Assembly (NCBI GenBank): GCA_027490815.1
Contig: JAIXXJ010000036.1
Span: forward strand, 38,313 to 102,312
Origin: Streptomycetaceae bacterium
Lineage (GTDB): Bacteria; Actinomycetota; Actinomycetes; Nanopelagicales; Nanopelagicaceae
Direction: 5' to 3'
DNA: 64,000 nt
Position numbers and translations under genes: made by a program
Part shown: positions 20,030 through 30,965 of the stretch, piece by piece
Layout: every line of letters begins with the position of its first letter
How positions within the stretch are numbered: position 1 is the first letter of the stretch
Notes under the pieces: model-generated
Database searches by the model: none
What the model was told of the DNA's origin: nothing
Seen by the model: the letters and a program-made list of their open reading frames with translations, nothing else

Positions 20030-20842
20030 ATGCCAGAAGTAAAGCCAGGATTTGCGCGTGATTGGGTTGAATTTTTCGACCCTAATGATGCTGAGACAAT
20101 CTTTAAATGTGATCTAACGTGGCTTACTTCTTACTGGACATGTATTTATGGTGATGGATGCCAAGGTGTTTTTAAGAATCAACCAAATTCAGGGTGCTGT
20201 ACAGAAGGTGCCATGTATTCAGATGAGGAAGATGAAGAGCGCACACTAAAAGCTGCAACATATCTAACACCCGAGATGTGGCAGTTCTACAATGAAGCTC
20301 GGCCAAAAAAGCCCGGTGGTGCATTAAGAATTTCTGAGAAAGATGAAGATGGCGAGCGCAAAACTCGTCGCATTGAAGATGGATGTATTTTCCTTAATCG
20401 AAAAGGTTATGAAGCTGAAGGTTTCACTGGATCATTTGGCTGCGTACTTCACCATGTTGCACAGCGCGATGGAAAACACTTTGCAGATACAAAACCTGAT
20501 GTCTGTTGGCAGCTACCGCTACGCCGTAGTTTTGAAACCCGTGAATATGGTGAGCGTGAATATTCTGTAACTGTGATTGGTGAATATGAGCGTCTTGCAT
20601 GGGGCGATGGCGGCGAAGATTTTGATTGGTACTGCACAAGCAATAGTGATGCTCACGTAGGTACCGAGCCTGTGTATATCTCTAACAAATACGAACTCGA
20701 ACTTCTCATGGGTAAAGATGCTTACAACGAACTATCTCGCCTTTGCAATGCACGCATGGAACATATCCGTGAGGCATCGGCACGCTCACTGCCGCTTTTT
20801 GTGATTCAGCATCCAGCTACTTTGGCAGCCCAGAAGAAATAG
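20030..20842 (+). CDS. Conserved cysteine-rich hypothetical protein
   Basis: 270 aa with ordered Cys residues (CIYGDGCQG...SGCCTEG...CIFLNRKG...GCVLHH...DVCWQLP), suggesting metal binding. Confidence 0.6.
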   Translation: MPEVKPGFARDWVEFFDPNDAETIFKCDLTWLTSYWTCIYGDGCQGVFKNQPNSGCCTEGAMYSDEEDEERTLKAATYLTPEMWQFYNEARPKKPGGALRISEKDEDGERKTRRIEDGCIFLNRKGYEAEGFTGSFGCVLHHVAQRDGKHFADTKPDVCWQLPLRRSFETREYGEREYSVTVIGEYERLAWGDGGEDFDWYCTSNSDAHVGTEPVYISNKYELELLMGKDAYNELSRLCNARMEHIREASARSLPLFVIQHPATLAAQKK

Positions 20843-20869
20843 TCAGCCCCGTGTCATAGGCTTATCGCT

Positions 20870-22237
20870 ATGGCCAAGGTAGAAAAAGATCCGTTTCGCT
20901 GCACTGAGTGTGGTTGGACTTCCCAAAAATGGGTTGGTCGTTGTGGTGAATGCCAAGCATGGGGAGCTGTCGAAGAAATTGCAGCTCCAAAAAAACTTTC
21001 ATTGGTCCCAGGAAACGTTACTTCAAAAGCATTGCCAATTGGTGATGTTGATCTTTCTGCTGCACATGCCAGACCAACAGGTGTTTCCGAATTAGACCGA
21101 GTTCTTGGAGGTGGACTTGTTCCAGGTGCTGCAATTTTGTTGGCAGGTGAACCGGGCGTTGGTAAATCAACGCTTCTGCTCTCAGTTGCAGCGCAAAGTG
21201 CAGCAAAAGCAATTACATCGCTCTACATCAGCGGTGAAGAGTCTGCATCGCAGGTTCGCTTGCGAGCAGAGCGAATTAAAGCTGTTGATCCCAAATTGTT
21301 TATCGCCTCAGAGACAGATCTTGGGGCAGTAATTGCACACATCGATGCAGTTAAACCAGAGCTGGTCATAATCGACTCCATTCAGACAATTGGAAGTTCG
21401 ACTGCCGACGGTGCACCGGGTGGAGTGACTCAAGTTCGCGAAGTTGCAGGTGCATTGATTCGAATTTGTAAAGATCGCGACATTACATTGCTTTTAGTTG
21501 GGCATGTCACCAAAGATGGTTCTATTGCTGGACCAAGACTTTTAGAACATATCGTCGATGTAGTTCTTCAATTTGAAGGTGAACGACACTCTCGACTGCG
21601 TTTGATCCGCGCCATTAAAAACCGCTTCGGCGCATCTGATGAAGTTGGATGTTTTGATTTAAGTGATTCAGGTATTGAATCTGTACTTGATCCAACAGGT
21701 TTGTTTACTTCTCGGCACGTCGAACCAGTTCCAGGCACATGCGTCACGGTAACTCTGGAAGGCCGCAGACCTTTGTTAGCTGAGATTCAAGCACTTGTAT
21801 CTGCGGGGCGTGAAAATGACTTTGGAAATGCACGCCGAGTAGTTTCTGGATTGGATTCTGCCAGAACATCAATGACTCTTGCAGTTTTGGAACTTCGCGC
21901 GCATGTTCGAGTTGGTGGACGCGATGTGTATGCAGCAACTGTTGGTGGAATGAAAATGACAGAACCAGCTGCTGATTTGGCTCTAGCGTTAGCGGTTGCC
22001 TCTGCTGCTAAATCACTTGCCCTGCCAGCTGATCTTGTAGCAATCGGTGAAGTCGGATTGGCAGGTGAGATTAGAAAAGTAAGCGGGGTCAATCGCAGAT
22101 TACAAGAGGCCTACCGACTCGGCTTTAAGCGAGCATTAGTTCCAACTGGTTCAGATGTAAAAATTGCGGGTATGGAGATTTTTGAAGTCTCACGGTTAGA
22201 TGCTGCGCTACATCGGGTAAAAATTAACGGCGAATGA
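20870..22237 (+). CDS. radA: DNA repair protein RadA
   Basis: CTECGWTSQKWVGRCGECQAWG zinc finger; GEPGVGKSTLLL; KNRFGASDEVG. Confidence 0.97.
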   Translation: MAKVEKDPFRCTECGWTSQKWVGRCGECQAWGAVEEIAAPKKLSLVPGNVTSKALPIGDVDLSAAHARPTGVSELDRVLGGGLVPGAAILLAGEPGVGKSTLLLSVAAQSAAKAITSLYISGEESASQVRLRAERIKAVDPKLFIASETDLGAVIAHIDAVKPELVIIDSIQTIGSSTADGAPGGVTQVREVAGALIRICKDRDITLLLVGHVTKDGSIAGPRLLEHIVDVVLQFEGERHSRLRLIRAIKNRFGASDEVGCFDLSDSGIESVLDPTGLFTSRHVEPVPGTCVTVTLEGRRPLLAEIQALVSAGRENDFGNARRVVSGLDSARTSMTLAVLELRAHVRVGGRDVYAATVGGMKMTEPAADLALALAVASAAKSLALPADLVAIGEVGLAGEIRKVSGVNRRLQEAYRLGFKRALVPTGSDVKIAGMEIFEVSRLDAALHRVKINGE

Positions 22238-23085
22238 ATTCGCTAGAAAAGCCAATAGTTTCTTGGTTTAAAAAGCATAAGCGCGATCTGCCTTGGCGCA
22301 ACACCACACCATGGGGTGTTTTAGTTAGTGAATTTATGTTGCAACAAACTCCAGTCAACCGCGTACTTCCAAAGTGGAATGAATGGATGCAGCGTTGGCC
22401 TACGCCGGCTGATCTAGCTAAGGCAACACCTGCACAGGTTATTACAGCTTGGGGACGTCTTGGCTATCCACGCAGAGCTCTGCGCTTGCATGCAACCGCG
22501 CAAATAATCTCTGAAGACTTTAACAATCAAGTTCCTGAAGATCCTAATATTCTTCAACTTTTTCCTGGAATTGGCGAGTACACCGCCGCAGCCATTGCTG
22601 CCTTTGCATTCGAAAAACGCACCCTTGTTATGGATGTAAACATTCGTCGTGTCTTAGTAAGAGCAATAGATGGACAAGAACATCCAAAACCTGCTCCAAC
22701 TTCAAAGGAGAGAAATTCACGGATGAAGTTGCTACCGGAAAAGAATGCACACCTATGGGCTGCTGCAACCATGGAACTTGGCGCAGTGATCTGCACATCA
22801 AAAAATCCAATCTGCGAAAAATGTCCAATCATTGATCAATGCCAGTGGCTAAAAAATGGTTATCCCAAAACAGAGCTTGTTAGAAAATCTCAAGATTGGC
22901 ATGGCACCGATCGCAAATGCCGTGGAACTATCGTTCAGGCATTGCGTGAGAATGAATCTCTCACTGAAAGTGCACTAAAAAAACTATGGCCTGATGTGAC
23001 ACAAGTTGAAAAGGCTCTATCGACCTTAATGAAGGATCAACTTATTGAATCAATCCCGCGCAAGCGTTACCGACTACCGCTCTAA
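22234..23085 (+). CDS. mutY: A/G-specific adenine glycosylase (MutY-like)
   Basis: LPWRNTTPWGVLVSEFMLQQTPVNRV; LFPGIGEYTAAAI; CxxxxxxC-type Fe-S cluster ICEKCPIIDQCQ. Confidence 0.9.
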   Translation: MNSLEKPIVSWFKKHKRDLPWRNTTPWGVLVSEFMLQQTPVNRVLPKWNEWMQRWPTPADLAKATPAQVITAWGRLGYPRRALRLHATAQIISEDFNNQVPEDPNILQLFPGIGEYTAAAIAAFAFEKRTLVMDVNIRRVLVRAIDGQEHPKPAPTSKERNSRMKLLPEKNAHLWAAATMELGAVICTSKNPICEKCPIIDQCQWLKNGYPKTELVRKSQDWHGTDRKCRGTIVQALRENESLTESALKKLWPDVTQVEKALSTLMKDQLIESIPRKRYRLPL

Positions 23086-23099
23086 CATTTAGCAGTTAA

Positions 23100-25598
23100 T
23101 TAGGCAGTTGGTGCTTCTGCTAAATCTTCAGGTGTGTCAGGCATTGCAGATTTAGGTGCACCCTTAAAGGTGAACTCGGCTTCTGCGCCTTCACCGATGA
23201 CATCAACAACAATGATTTCACCAGCTTTTAACTCACCAAACAAGATGCGCTCTGACAATGCATCCTCAATCTCGCGTTGAATTACGCGACGAAGAGGACG
23301 TGCACCTAGAAGTGGGTCATAGCCACGATCTGCCAAAAGATCTTTAGCAGCCGGTGTTAACTCAATGCCCATATCTTTGTTCTGTAAGCGATCATCAAGA
23401 TTTTTAAGCATCAGATCAACGATTTCAATAATCTGAGGCTTAGTTAACTGGTGGAAGACGATTACATCATCGATGCGGTTAAGGAACTCAGGGCGAAAGT
23501 GTGACTTAAGTTCGTCAGTTACTTTGCCCTTCATGCGCTCATAGTTTGTTAAGTCGTCTCCAGAATTAGCAAAACCAAGACCTTGTGACTTAGAGATGTC
23601 TCGGGTTCCAAGGTTTGTAGTCATGATGATGACTGTGTTTTTAAAGTCCACTGTGCGACCTTGTGCATCTGTTAAACGTCCATCTTCAAGAACCTGTAAA
23701 AGTGAGTTGAAGATATCTGGGTGAGCCTTTTCAATCTCATCAAAGAGAACTACAGAGAAAGGACGGCGACGAACTTTTTCAGTTAACTGTCCACCCTCGT
23801 CATATCCAACATACCCTGGAGGTGCTCCAAACAAGCGTGATGCCGTATGACGCTCAGAGTATTCAGACATATCAAGCTGAATCAAGGCATCCTGATCACC
23901 AAATAAGAATGAGGCAAGAGTTTTTGAAAGCTCTGTCTTACCAACACCTGAAGGACCAGCGAAGATAAATGAGCCACCTGGGCGGCGTGGATCTTTAAGA
24001 CCGGCACGTGTGCGACGAATTGCTTTTGATAAAGCCTTAATCGCTTGCTCTTGTCCAATAACTCGGTTGTGAAGCTCTGCTTCCATATTGAGAAGACGAG
24101 CAGTCTCTTCCTCGGTTAATTTAAATACGGGAATTCCAGTTGAGAGTGAAAGCACTTGAGCAATCAACTCTTCATCAACTTCAGTGACTTTATCTAAGTC
24201 AGTTGCTTTCCAATTTTTCTCAGCCTCTTGTTTTTCGATGATAAGAGTTTTTTCCTTATCGCGAAGAGTTGCAGCTAATTCAAAGTCTTGGCCATCAATA
24301 GCCGACTCTTTCTCTTTGCGTGCATTGGCAATTTTATCGTCGTATTCACGTAGCTCAGGTGGGGCGGTCATACGCTTAATACGAAGGCGTGATCCAGCCT
24401 CATCAATAAGGTCAATGGCCTTATCTGGCAAGAAGCGATCAGAAACATAGCGATCAGCCATGTTTGCAGCAGCAGCTAATGCACCATCTGTGATTGATAC
24501 GCGGTGATGGGTTTCGTATCGATCACGTAAGCCTTTAAGGATTTCAATTGTGTGAGCAACTGTTGGCTCTTTAACTTGAATTGGTTGGAAACGGCGCTCT
24601 AGGGCAGCATCTTTTTCGACGTGCTTGCGATACTCATCAAGAGTTGTTGCACCGATTGTCTGTAGTTCACCTCGTGCAAGCATTGGCTTGAGAATACTTG
24701 CAGCATCGATTGCACCCTCTGCAGCTCCTGCTCCAACCAAGGTGTGAATCTCATCGATAAACAAAATAATGTCTCCGCGAGTTTTAATCTCTTTGAGCAC
24801 TTTCTTTAGACGCTCTTCAAAGTCTCCACGGTATCGACTACCGGCAACTAGTGCGCCAAGATCAAGTGAGTACACCTGCTTGTCTTTAAGAGTTTCAGGA
24901 ACATCATTCTTAAAGATTGCTTGTGCAAGGCCTTCTACAACGGCGGTCTTACCGACTCCTGGTTCACCAATGAGAACTGGATTGTTTTTTGTACGGCGCG
25001 ATAGAACTTGCATGACGCGCTCTATTTCATTTTCGCGACCAATGACAGGATCAAGTTTTCCTTCACGGGCAGCTTGAGTTAGATTTCGCCCGAATTGATC
25101 TAGAACTAATGATGTTGATGGAGTTCCTTCTGCAGGGCCTGCCTGAACAGATTCTTTTCCTTGGTAACCAGAAAGTAATTGAATAACTTGCTGACGCACG
25201 CGATTTAAGTCGGCGCTGAGTTTTACAAGAACTTGCGCGGCAACTCCTTCACCTTCACGGATTAAACCAAGAAGAATATGTTCAGTTCCAATGTAATTGT
25301 GTCCTAACTGCAACGCTTCGCGAAGTGAAAGTTCAAGAACTTTCTTTGCGCGCGGAGTAAATGGAATGTGGCCACTTGGTGCCTGTTGTCCTTGGCCAAT
25401 AATTTCTTCTACTTGTGCTCGAACACCTTCAAGTGAGATGCCAAGTGATTCAAGAGCTTTTGATGCAACGCCTTCACCTTCGTGAATGAGACCAAGCAAG
25501 ATGTGCTCAGTGCCGATGTAATTGTGATTGAGCATGCGTGCTTCTTCTTGGGCCAAAACAACGACGCGTCGGGCTCGGTCGGTAAAGCGCTCAAACAT
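23100..25598 (-). CDS. clpC: ATP-dependent Clp protease ATP-binding subunit ClpC
   Basis: [38 protein letters not shown]; two AAA domains. ATG 25598 preferred (AAAGGAG SD 9 nt upstream) over the track start 25628. Confidence 0.97.
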   Translation of the reverse strand: MFERFTDRARRVVVLAQEEARMLNHNYIGTEHILLGLIHEGEGVASKALESLGISLEGVRAQVEEIIGQGQQAPSGHIPFTPRAKKVLELSLREALQLGHNYIGTEHILLGLIREGEGVAAQVLVKLSADLNRVRQQVIQLLSGYQGKESVQAGPAEGTPSTSLVLDQFGRNLTQAAREGKLDPVIGRENEIERVMQVLSRRTKNNPVLIGEPGVGKTAVVEGLAQAIFKNDVPETLKDKQVYSLDLGALVAGSRYRGDFEERLKKVLKEIKTRGDIILFIDEIHTLVGAGAAEGAIDAASILKPMLARGELQTIGATTLDEYRKHVEKDAALERRFQPIQVKEPTVAHTIEILKGLRDRYETHHRVSITDGALAAAANMADRYVSDRFLPDKAIDLIDEAGSRLRIKRMTAPPELREYDDKIANARKEKESAIDGQDFELAATLRDKEKTLIIEKQEAEKNWKATDLDKVTEVDEELIAQVLSLSTGIPVFKLTEEETARLLNMEAELHNRVIGQEQAIKALSKAIRRTRAGLKDPRRPGGSFIFAGPSGVGKTELSKTLASFLFGDQDALIQLDMSEYSERHTASRLFGAPPGYVGYDEGGQLTEKVRRRPFSVVLFDEIEKAHPDIFNSLLQVLEDGRLTDAQGRTVDFKNTVIIMTTNLGTRDISKSQGLGFANSGDDLTNYERMKGKVTDELKSHFRPEFLNRIDDVIVFHQLTKPQIIEIVDLMLKNLDDRLQNKDMGIELTPAAKDLLADRGYDPLLGARPLRRVIQREIEDALSERILFGELKAGEIIVVDVIGEGAEAEFTFKGAPKSAMPDTPEDLAEAPTA

Positions 25599-25773
25599 GG
25601 GCGGTGCTCCTTTGTATCGATCTGTCATTAAGCCTAATACCTGCAGCCACTGGCCCGCGAGGTGGATTGCTTACGACCTTTACAACCCCAAATGTGGCGG
25701 GGTTATGCCCGAAATAGGGCTAAATCTAGGGTCGATTTTTCTGTTCGAATAGCGGTTTTTTGGCTGATTTCGC

Positions 25774-26265
25774 TTACAGCTCTTTGAGCATTCGGGTGTT
25801 TCCCAGGGTATTTGGTTTCACCGATTCAAGATCTAAAAACTCTGCAACACCTGCATCATAGGAACGCAAAAGTTCGGCATAGATTTCAGGTGCAACGGGA
25901 GTTCCTTCTATCACTTGAAATCCGTGACGACCAAAAAACTCAGTTTCAAAAGTCAAACAAAAAAGACGCTTAATTCCAATTTCTTCAGCTCTGGAAATTA
26001 TCGATTCTAAAATTTGATGTCCGATTCCTTGACCTCGAAGTTTTTCATTAACAGCAACAGTGCGCACTTCGGCCAAATCTTCCCAAAGCACATGAAGTGC
26101 TCCGCAACCAACTACATCATTTCCTTCGATTGCTACTGTGAACTCTTGAACGCTCTCATAAAGAGTAACGGTCTCTTTTGTGAGCAAACGGCCTTGTGGT
26201 GAATAAGAATCAATGAGCTGCCGGATACCTTTGATGTCACTGGTATGTGCTGGGCGAATCTGCAT
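25774..26265 (-). CDS. argA: Amino-acid N-acetyltransferase (single-domain ArgA-like GNAT)
   Basis: MQIRPAHTSDIKGIRQLIDSY; GQGIGHQILE acetyl-CoA motif. Confidence 0.82.
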   Translation of the reverse strand: MQIRPAHTSDIKGIRQLIDSYSPQGRLLTKETVTLYESVQEFTVAIEGNDVVGCGALHVLWEDLAEVRTVAVNEKLRGQGIGHQILESIISRAEEIGIKRLFCLTFETEFFGRHGFQVIEGTPVAPEIYAELLRSYDAGVAEFLDLESVKPNTLGNTRMLKEL

Positions 26266-26268
26266 TAC

Positions 26269-27795
26269 TTAATCCATTTCCGGCTTTACAAGTGGGAACA
26301 AAATTGTTTCGCGAATTCCTAGTCCAGTAAGTGCCATGAGTAATCGATCAACACCCATGCCCATTCCACCGGTCGGTGGCATTGCAAACTCCAATGCACG
26401 TAAGAAATCTTCATCAACCTGCATTGCCTCTAAATCTCCCTTAGAACCAAGTGTTGCTTGCTCAACCAAACGATCACGCTGCACAACTGGGTCAATAAGC
26501 TCGGAGTAACCAGTTGCTAACTCAAAACCATCTATATACAGATCCCACTTCTCAGAAACACCTGGATGTTCACGGTGGGCACGAACTAGCGGTGAAGTAT
26601 CCAATGGAAAGCCCATGACAAAAGTAGGTTCAATGAGTTGATCTTTGGCAACATGTTCAAAAATTTCTTCAGCTAATTTCCCTGTGATCCACTTAGGATC
26701 GATCTTCATCCCAAGTTTTTCAGCAATTTTCTTAAGCTCGGCTATTGGCGTTAACGCTGTAACCGTTTCGCCAACTCCCTTTGAAATGGCATCGTATAAC
26801 GAAATTTGTTTCCACTGCCCACCCAAATTTGCCTGTCTTCCACCATGATGGGTTACAACGTGTGAACCTGCAATTGCCATCGCTGCATTTTGAACAAGGT
26901 TGCGAGTTAAATCCGCCATAGAGATCCAGTCTCCGTAAGCCATATAACTTTCGATCATCGCAAACTCAGGCGAGTGTGAAGAATCTGCTCCTTCATTGCG
27001 AAAGTTACGGTTAATTTCAAATACGCGTTCGATTCCACCTACAACACATCGCTTGAGAAAAAGCTCTGGAGCGATTCGAAGGTAGAGATCCATATCGTAA
27101 GCATTTGAATGAGACTTAAATGGACGCGCAGCAGCACCACCATGCATTACCTGAAGCATGGGAGTTTCAACTTCTACAAATTTTTCTTTTTCAAAAGTAT
27201 CACGCAAGGATTTCATGACCGTTGGACGTAATCGTGCGTTACTTCGTGCCTCTGGTCGAACAATTAAATCTACATAACGCATGCGAACGCGAGTCTCTTC
27301 TGACATCGGTTTGTGATCATTTGGTAAAGGTCGAAGCGACTTTGAGGCCAAAGTCCAAGAGTTAGCCAGTACGGAGAGTTCACCGCGCTTTGAAGTAATA
27401 ATTTCACCCGTTATTGAAACTATGTCACCCAAGTCAATATCAGACTTCCAAGATTCAAGTGCATCTTGGCCAACTTTATCTAGTGACAACATCGCCTGAA
27501 GTTCAGTGCCATCACCTTCACGTAATGTTGCAAAACAAAGTTTGCCTGTATCGCGCTTAAATATGATTCTTCCAGTTAAAGATTCGATATCCCCTGTTGC
27601 TACATCAATCTCAAGACCAACATATTTTTCGCGTATCTCTCCAAGGGATTTTGTACGAGGCACTGAAACTGGATATGGCTCAACATCTCGGGCAATTAGG
27701 GCAGCACGCTTTTCTCGGCGAATTCGAAGCTGCTCAGGTAAATCTTCTTCAGTGCCTGTATTTGAAGCAGAACCAGTTGAATTGTCAGTGCTCAT
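26269..27795 (-). CDS. lysS: Lysine--tRNA ligase
   Basis: Class II aaRS motifs; FRNEGADSSHSPEFAMIESY; GMGVDRLLMALTG. Confidence 0.97.
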   Translation of the reverse strand: MSTDNSTGSASNTGTEEDLPEQLRIRREKRAALIARDVEPYPVSVPRTKSLGEIREKYVGLEIDVATGDIESLTGRIIFKRDTGKLCFATLREGDGTELQAMLSLDKVGQDALESWKSDIDLGDIVSITGEIITSKRGELSVLANSWTLASKSLRPLPNDHKPMSEETRVRMRYVDLIVRPEARSNARLRPTVMKSLRDTFEKEKFVEVETPMLQVMHGGAAARPFKSHSNAYDMDLYLRIAPELFLKRCVVGGIERVFEINRNFRNEGADSSHSPEFAMIESYMAYGDWISMADLTRNLVQNAAMAIAGSHVVTHHGGRQANLGGQWKQISLYDAISKGVGETVTALTPIAELKKIAEKLGMKIDPKWITGKLAEEIFEHVAKDQLIEPTFVMGFPLDTSPLVRAHREHPGVSEKWDLYIDGFELATGYSELIDPVVQRDRLVEQATLGSKGDLEAMQVDEDFLRALEFAMPPTGGMGMGVDRLLMALTGLGIRETILFPLVKPEMD

Positions 27796-27815
27796 AGGTT
27801 GGCAAGTCTACCTAC

Positions 27816-28580
27816 TCAAGCATTTCGCTCATGAATTAGACGAAGTCCAATTAACGTTAAGTCGGGCTCGTAATGCTCAATTGTTTCTGAAACGCCCACA
27901 ATTAAGGGTGCCAGCCCACCTGTGGCAATAACTATTGGCTTTTTAGAATATGAATCAGCAAGTTCTGCGGTTATTCGATCCACCAATCCATCAACTTGGC
28001 CAGCAAATCCAAAAATTGTCCCGGACTGAAGGGCTTCAACAGTATTTTTCCCAATTACATTTTTTGGTTTTAACAATTCGATTTTTCGAAGTTGTGCCGC
28101 GCGTGCTGCAAGTGCATCGACAGAGATCTCAATTCCTGGAGCAAGGGCACCGCCTAAAAACTCACCTTTTGGTGAAACAACATCTAAGTTTGTTGAGGTG
28201 CCAAAATCGACAACGATTGCTGGTCCCCCAAAAATTGTATGAGCAGCTAAAGTATTTACGATTCGATCAGCACCAATTTCTTTTGGATTATCAACAAGAA
28301 GTGGAACACCAGTTTTGGTTCCCGGTTCCACAATAGTTACAGGAACTCCTTCAAAGTAATCAGCAATCATCGTTCGAAGTTCACGTAAGGTCGCCGGAAC
28401 TGTAGAACAAATTGATAGGCCAGTTAAACTGTAATCCTCAACTAGGGCGCGAAACTGCAGCCAAAGTTCATCTGCGGTGCTGCGAGGATCAGTCTTTACT
28501 CGCCATGAACGAATCAACTCTTTGTCATCAAAAATACCAAGAACGGTATTTGTGTTACCGACATCAACAGTCAACAGCAT
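27816..28580 (-). CDS. coaX: Type III pantothenate kinase
   Basis: MLLTVDVGNTNTVLGIF; IVVDFGTSTNLD; GGALAPGIEIS. Confidence 0.96.
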   Translation of the reverse strand: MLLTVDVGNTNTVLGIFDDKELIRSWRVKTDPRSTADELWLQFRALVEDYSLTGLSICSTVPATLRELRTMIADYFEGVPVTIVEPGTKTGVPLLVDNPKEIGADRIVNTLAAHTIFGGPAIVVDFGTSTNLDVVSPKGEFLGGALAPGIEISVDALAARAAQLRKIELLKPKNVIGKNTVEALQSGTIFGFAGQVDGLVDRITAELADSYSKKPIVIATGGLAPLIVGVSETIEHYEPDLTLIGLRLIHERNA

Positions 28581-28582
28581 CT

Positions 28583-29335
28583 TTATCTCCCTACCATCGG
28601 CATATTATCAATTAATCGAACACCTTCAACCCAACCAGCAATAATCACTCTCTTTGATTTAGTTGCATCAGTTGCTAAAGAAAAATTATCCTCGTCGATA
28701 ACGGTTGCATAATCTTTTTTAAATCCTGGTTCTGTCGAGATTGTTGAATTTAAAATCTCAATTGCTATCTCAACTGTTGGAGCCAACCTTGCTGCAGAAA
28801 GGGCTCGATTAACTACTAGTGCGCTATTTCGCCCTTGTGCGCTAAGGCGCACATTTCGCGAAGACATTGCAAGTCCATCAAATTCACGAATCGTTGGCAC
28901 GCTAATGATTTCAACTTTACTTTTCATTGCTCTAATGATTGAAAGCTGCTGAAAGTCTTTTTCACCAAAAACTGCTTTGCTTGGTTTGGTGATAGCAAAT
29001 AAACGATCTACGACGGTTACAACACCGTCAAAATGTCCTGGCCTAGATGATCCTTCAAAAATTGTCCCCAAAGGACCAGAATTAAGTGTTCGAAATCCTT
29101 GTGGGTATAGATCTTCATACTCTGGAAACCAAACCTGTGTAGCACCTGCAATCGTTGCAATTTCGATATCGCGCTCTGGAGAACGTGGATACTTTTCGAT
29201 CTCTTCTTTGTTTTCAAATTGAAGAGGATTAACAAAAATGCTCACAATAACTTCATCATCGATTGTTCGAGCACGCTTAATCAACGCTTGGTGACCTTTA
29301 TGTAAGGCACCCATTGTCGGAACTAATACGCTCAT
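28583..29335 (-). CDS. panC: Pantothenate--beta-alanine ligase (short N-terminus)
   Basis: VPTMGALHKGHQALI; FVNPLQF; VFGEKDFQQL; MSSRNVRLS. Confidence 0.95.
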   Translation of the reverse strand: MSVLVPTMGALHKGHQALIKRARTIDDEVIVSIFVNPLQFENKEEIEKYPRSPERDIEIATIAGATQVWFPEYEDLYPQGFRTLNSGPLGTIFEGSSRPGHFDGVVTVVDRLFAITKPSKAVFGEKDFQQLSIIRAMKSKVEIISVPTIREFDGLAMSSRNVRLSAQGRNSALVVNRALSAARLAPTVEIAIEILNSTISTEPGFKKDYATVIDEDNFSLATDATKSKRVIIAGWVEGVRLIDNMPMVGR

Positions 29336-29388
29336 TTAAAGTGGCTCCAGTCCTTTCAGGTACCGGGCGAGATGCTTAAAGTTTAGCG

Positions 29389-29838
29389 CTAAGCGGGCAG
29401 ATGTTCCAAAAGATCTTTTATCGCTCCGTGAGTTAAAAGGATTGCATCAGGCTCTATTTCAAACCATGGCTGTAAAACAAATCTACGCTCATGCGCGCGT
29501 GGATGTGGAAGTACTAACTCATCTGCTTTGCTGATTAGATCTCCATATTGGATGAGATCCAAGTCGATAGTTCTCGGCCCCCAATGTTGGATTCGTTCTC
29601 GCCCCATTGCTTTTTCTATTCCATGTAGCACTGACAGCAAATCCATTGCTGGAAGATCACTATCGATTACACACACTGCATTTAAATAATCCGGTTGAAT
29701 CGGACCTCCCACTGGCTTTGTTGAAATGTAAGAAGAAACTTTTCTTACATCAGTGGCCTCGCGCAATAAGGATAAAGCGGTATCCAAATTCTCCTTTGGA
29801 TTATCTAAATTAGCACCTAGTGAAATTACTGCCTTCAT
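29389..29838 (-). CDS. folK: HPPK (6-hydroxymethyl-7,8-dihydropterin pyrophosphokinase)
   Basis: SLGANLDNPKENL; RIQHWGPRTIDLDLIQYGD; LPHPRAHERRFVL. Confidence 0.96.
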   Translation of the reverse strand: MKAVISLGANLDNPKENLDTALSLLREATDVRKVSSYISTKPVGGPIQPDYLNAVCVIDSDLPAMDLLSVLHGIEKAMGRERIQHWGPRTIDLDLIQYGDLISKADELVLPHPRAHERRFVLQPWFEIEPDAILLTHGAIKDLLEHLPA

Positions 29839-30197
29839 CGCGATTTTTTCACGACGACTGAGATGTCTTGAATCTTTATTCCAACCGGAGCTTGGGGTTT
29901 GTGAACTGTAACTGTCACTGACTCTACTTTTGGGTGGCTTTGTAAAATTCTGTCAGCAATTCTGTATGCTAATTTTTCAATTAAATTCACCGGGTTAGTC
30001 GTTATTTCATGGTGTGTTAACTCAGTTATCTCTGCATAGTTAACCGTGTCATCAATGGCATCACTTTTGGCAGCTGATGTTAAATCTAATTGCAGAGCTA
30101 AATCCACATAAAAATCTTGGCCATTTAATCTTTCAGCTTCAAATAAACCGTGATAGCCAAAACCATGGATGCCAGTGAGAATGATTTGATCACTCAT
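29835..30197 (-). CDS. folB: Dihydroneopterin aldolase
   Basis: GYHGLFEAERLNGQDFYVDLAL; VTVHKPQAP. Confidence 0.95.
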   Translation of the reverse strand: MSDQIILTGIHGFGYHGLFEAERLNGQDFYVDLALQLDLTSAAKSDAIDDTVNYAEITELTHHEITTNPVNLIEKLAYRIADRILQSHPKVESVTVTVHKPQAPVGIKIQDISVVVKKSR

Positions 30198-30961
30198 TAA
30201 CCGATTGCCTCCTTGTGTGGCTTAACAGAGTGAACTCTAACTGCCCAAATGCCCGTATCTTTAAGTTTCTTCGTCAAATTTATTGTTGCCTCTTCCCGTT
30301 GATCAGGAGAATCTCCACCAAGGAATCTTTTGCGTGAACCACCAACTAATACTGGATAACCTAAATCCACAAAACGATCTATCGCATCAATAATTGCCCA
30401 ATTGTGTTCTGAATCCTTTGCAAAACCAAGACCGGGATCAATAATTAAATTCTCTTTTTTTACTCCTTGCGACAATGCCACCTTAATACGATCTTCTAAC
30501 TCCGAAATAGTTTCTGAGACAACATCTTTATATACCGCTTTTGAATTCATATCTTTGGAATGTCCCCGCCAGTGCATTGCGATGTATGGAACATTCAATT
30601 GTGCGGCCGTAGAGAGCATCTGATTATCAGACATGCCGGCACTGACATCATTAATAATGGTTGCGCCAGCCTTTACTGCAGCTTTTGCAACGCTAGCCCG
30701 CATCGTATCAATGCTTATCTTCACACCATTTTTATCCAGGTAAGGTGCCATTTTTTCAATTACAGGAATAGTTCGTCGTAGTTCTTCTTCTTCATCAACT
30801 CGGTCTGCCCCTGGCCTAGTTGATTCTCCCCCAATATCAATAATGTCTACGCCCTCTGTAATCATCTCTAATCCTCGTGATACAGCGGCATCTAGTTCAT
30901 TATGTTTTCCTCCATCAGCAAAGGAATCTGGGGTTACATTTAAAATACCCATTACCAACAT
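30197..30961 (-). CDS. folP: Dihydropteroate synthase
   Basis: MGILNVTPDSFADGG; DIGGESTRPGA; IIDPGLGFAKD. Confidence 0.96.
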   Translation of the reverse strand: MLVMGILNVTPDSFADGGKHNELDAAVSRGLEMITEGVDIIDIGGESTRPGADRVDEEEELRRTIPVIEKMAPYLDKNGVKISIDTMRASVAKAAVKAGATIINDVSAGMSDNQMLSTAAQLNVPYIAMHWRGHSKDMNSKAVYKDVVSETISELEDRIKVALSQGVKKENLIIDPGLGFAKDSEHNWAIIDAIDRFVDLGYPVLVGGSRKRFLGGDSPDQREEATINLTKKLKDTGIWAVRVHSVKPHKEAIG

Positions 30962-30965
30962 AAAG

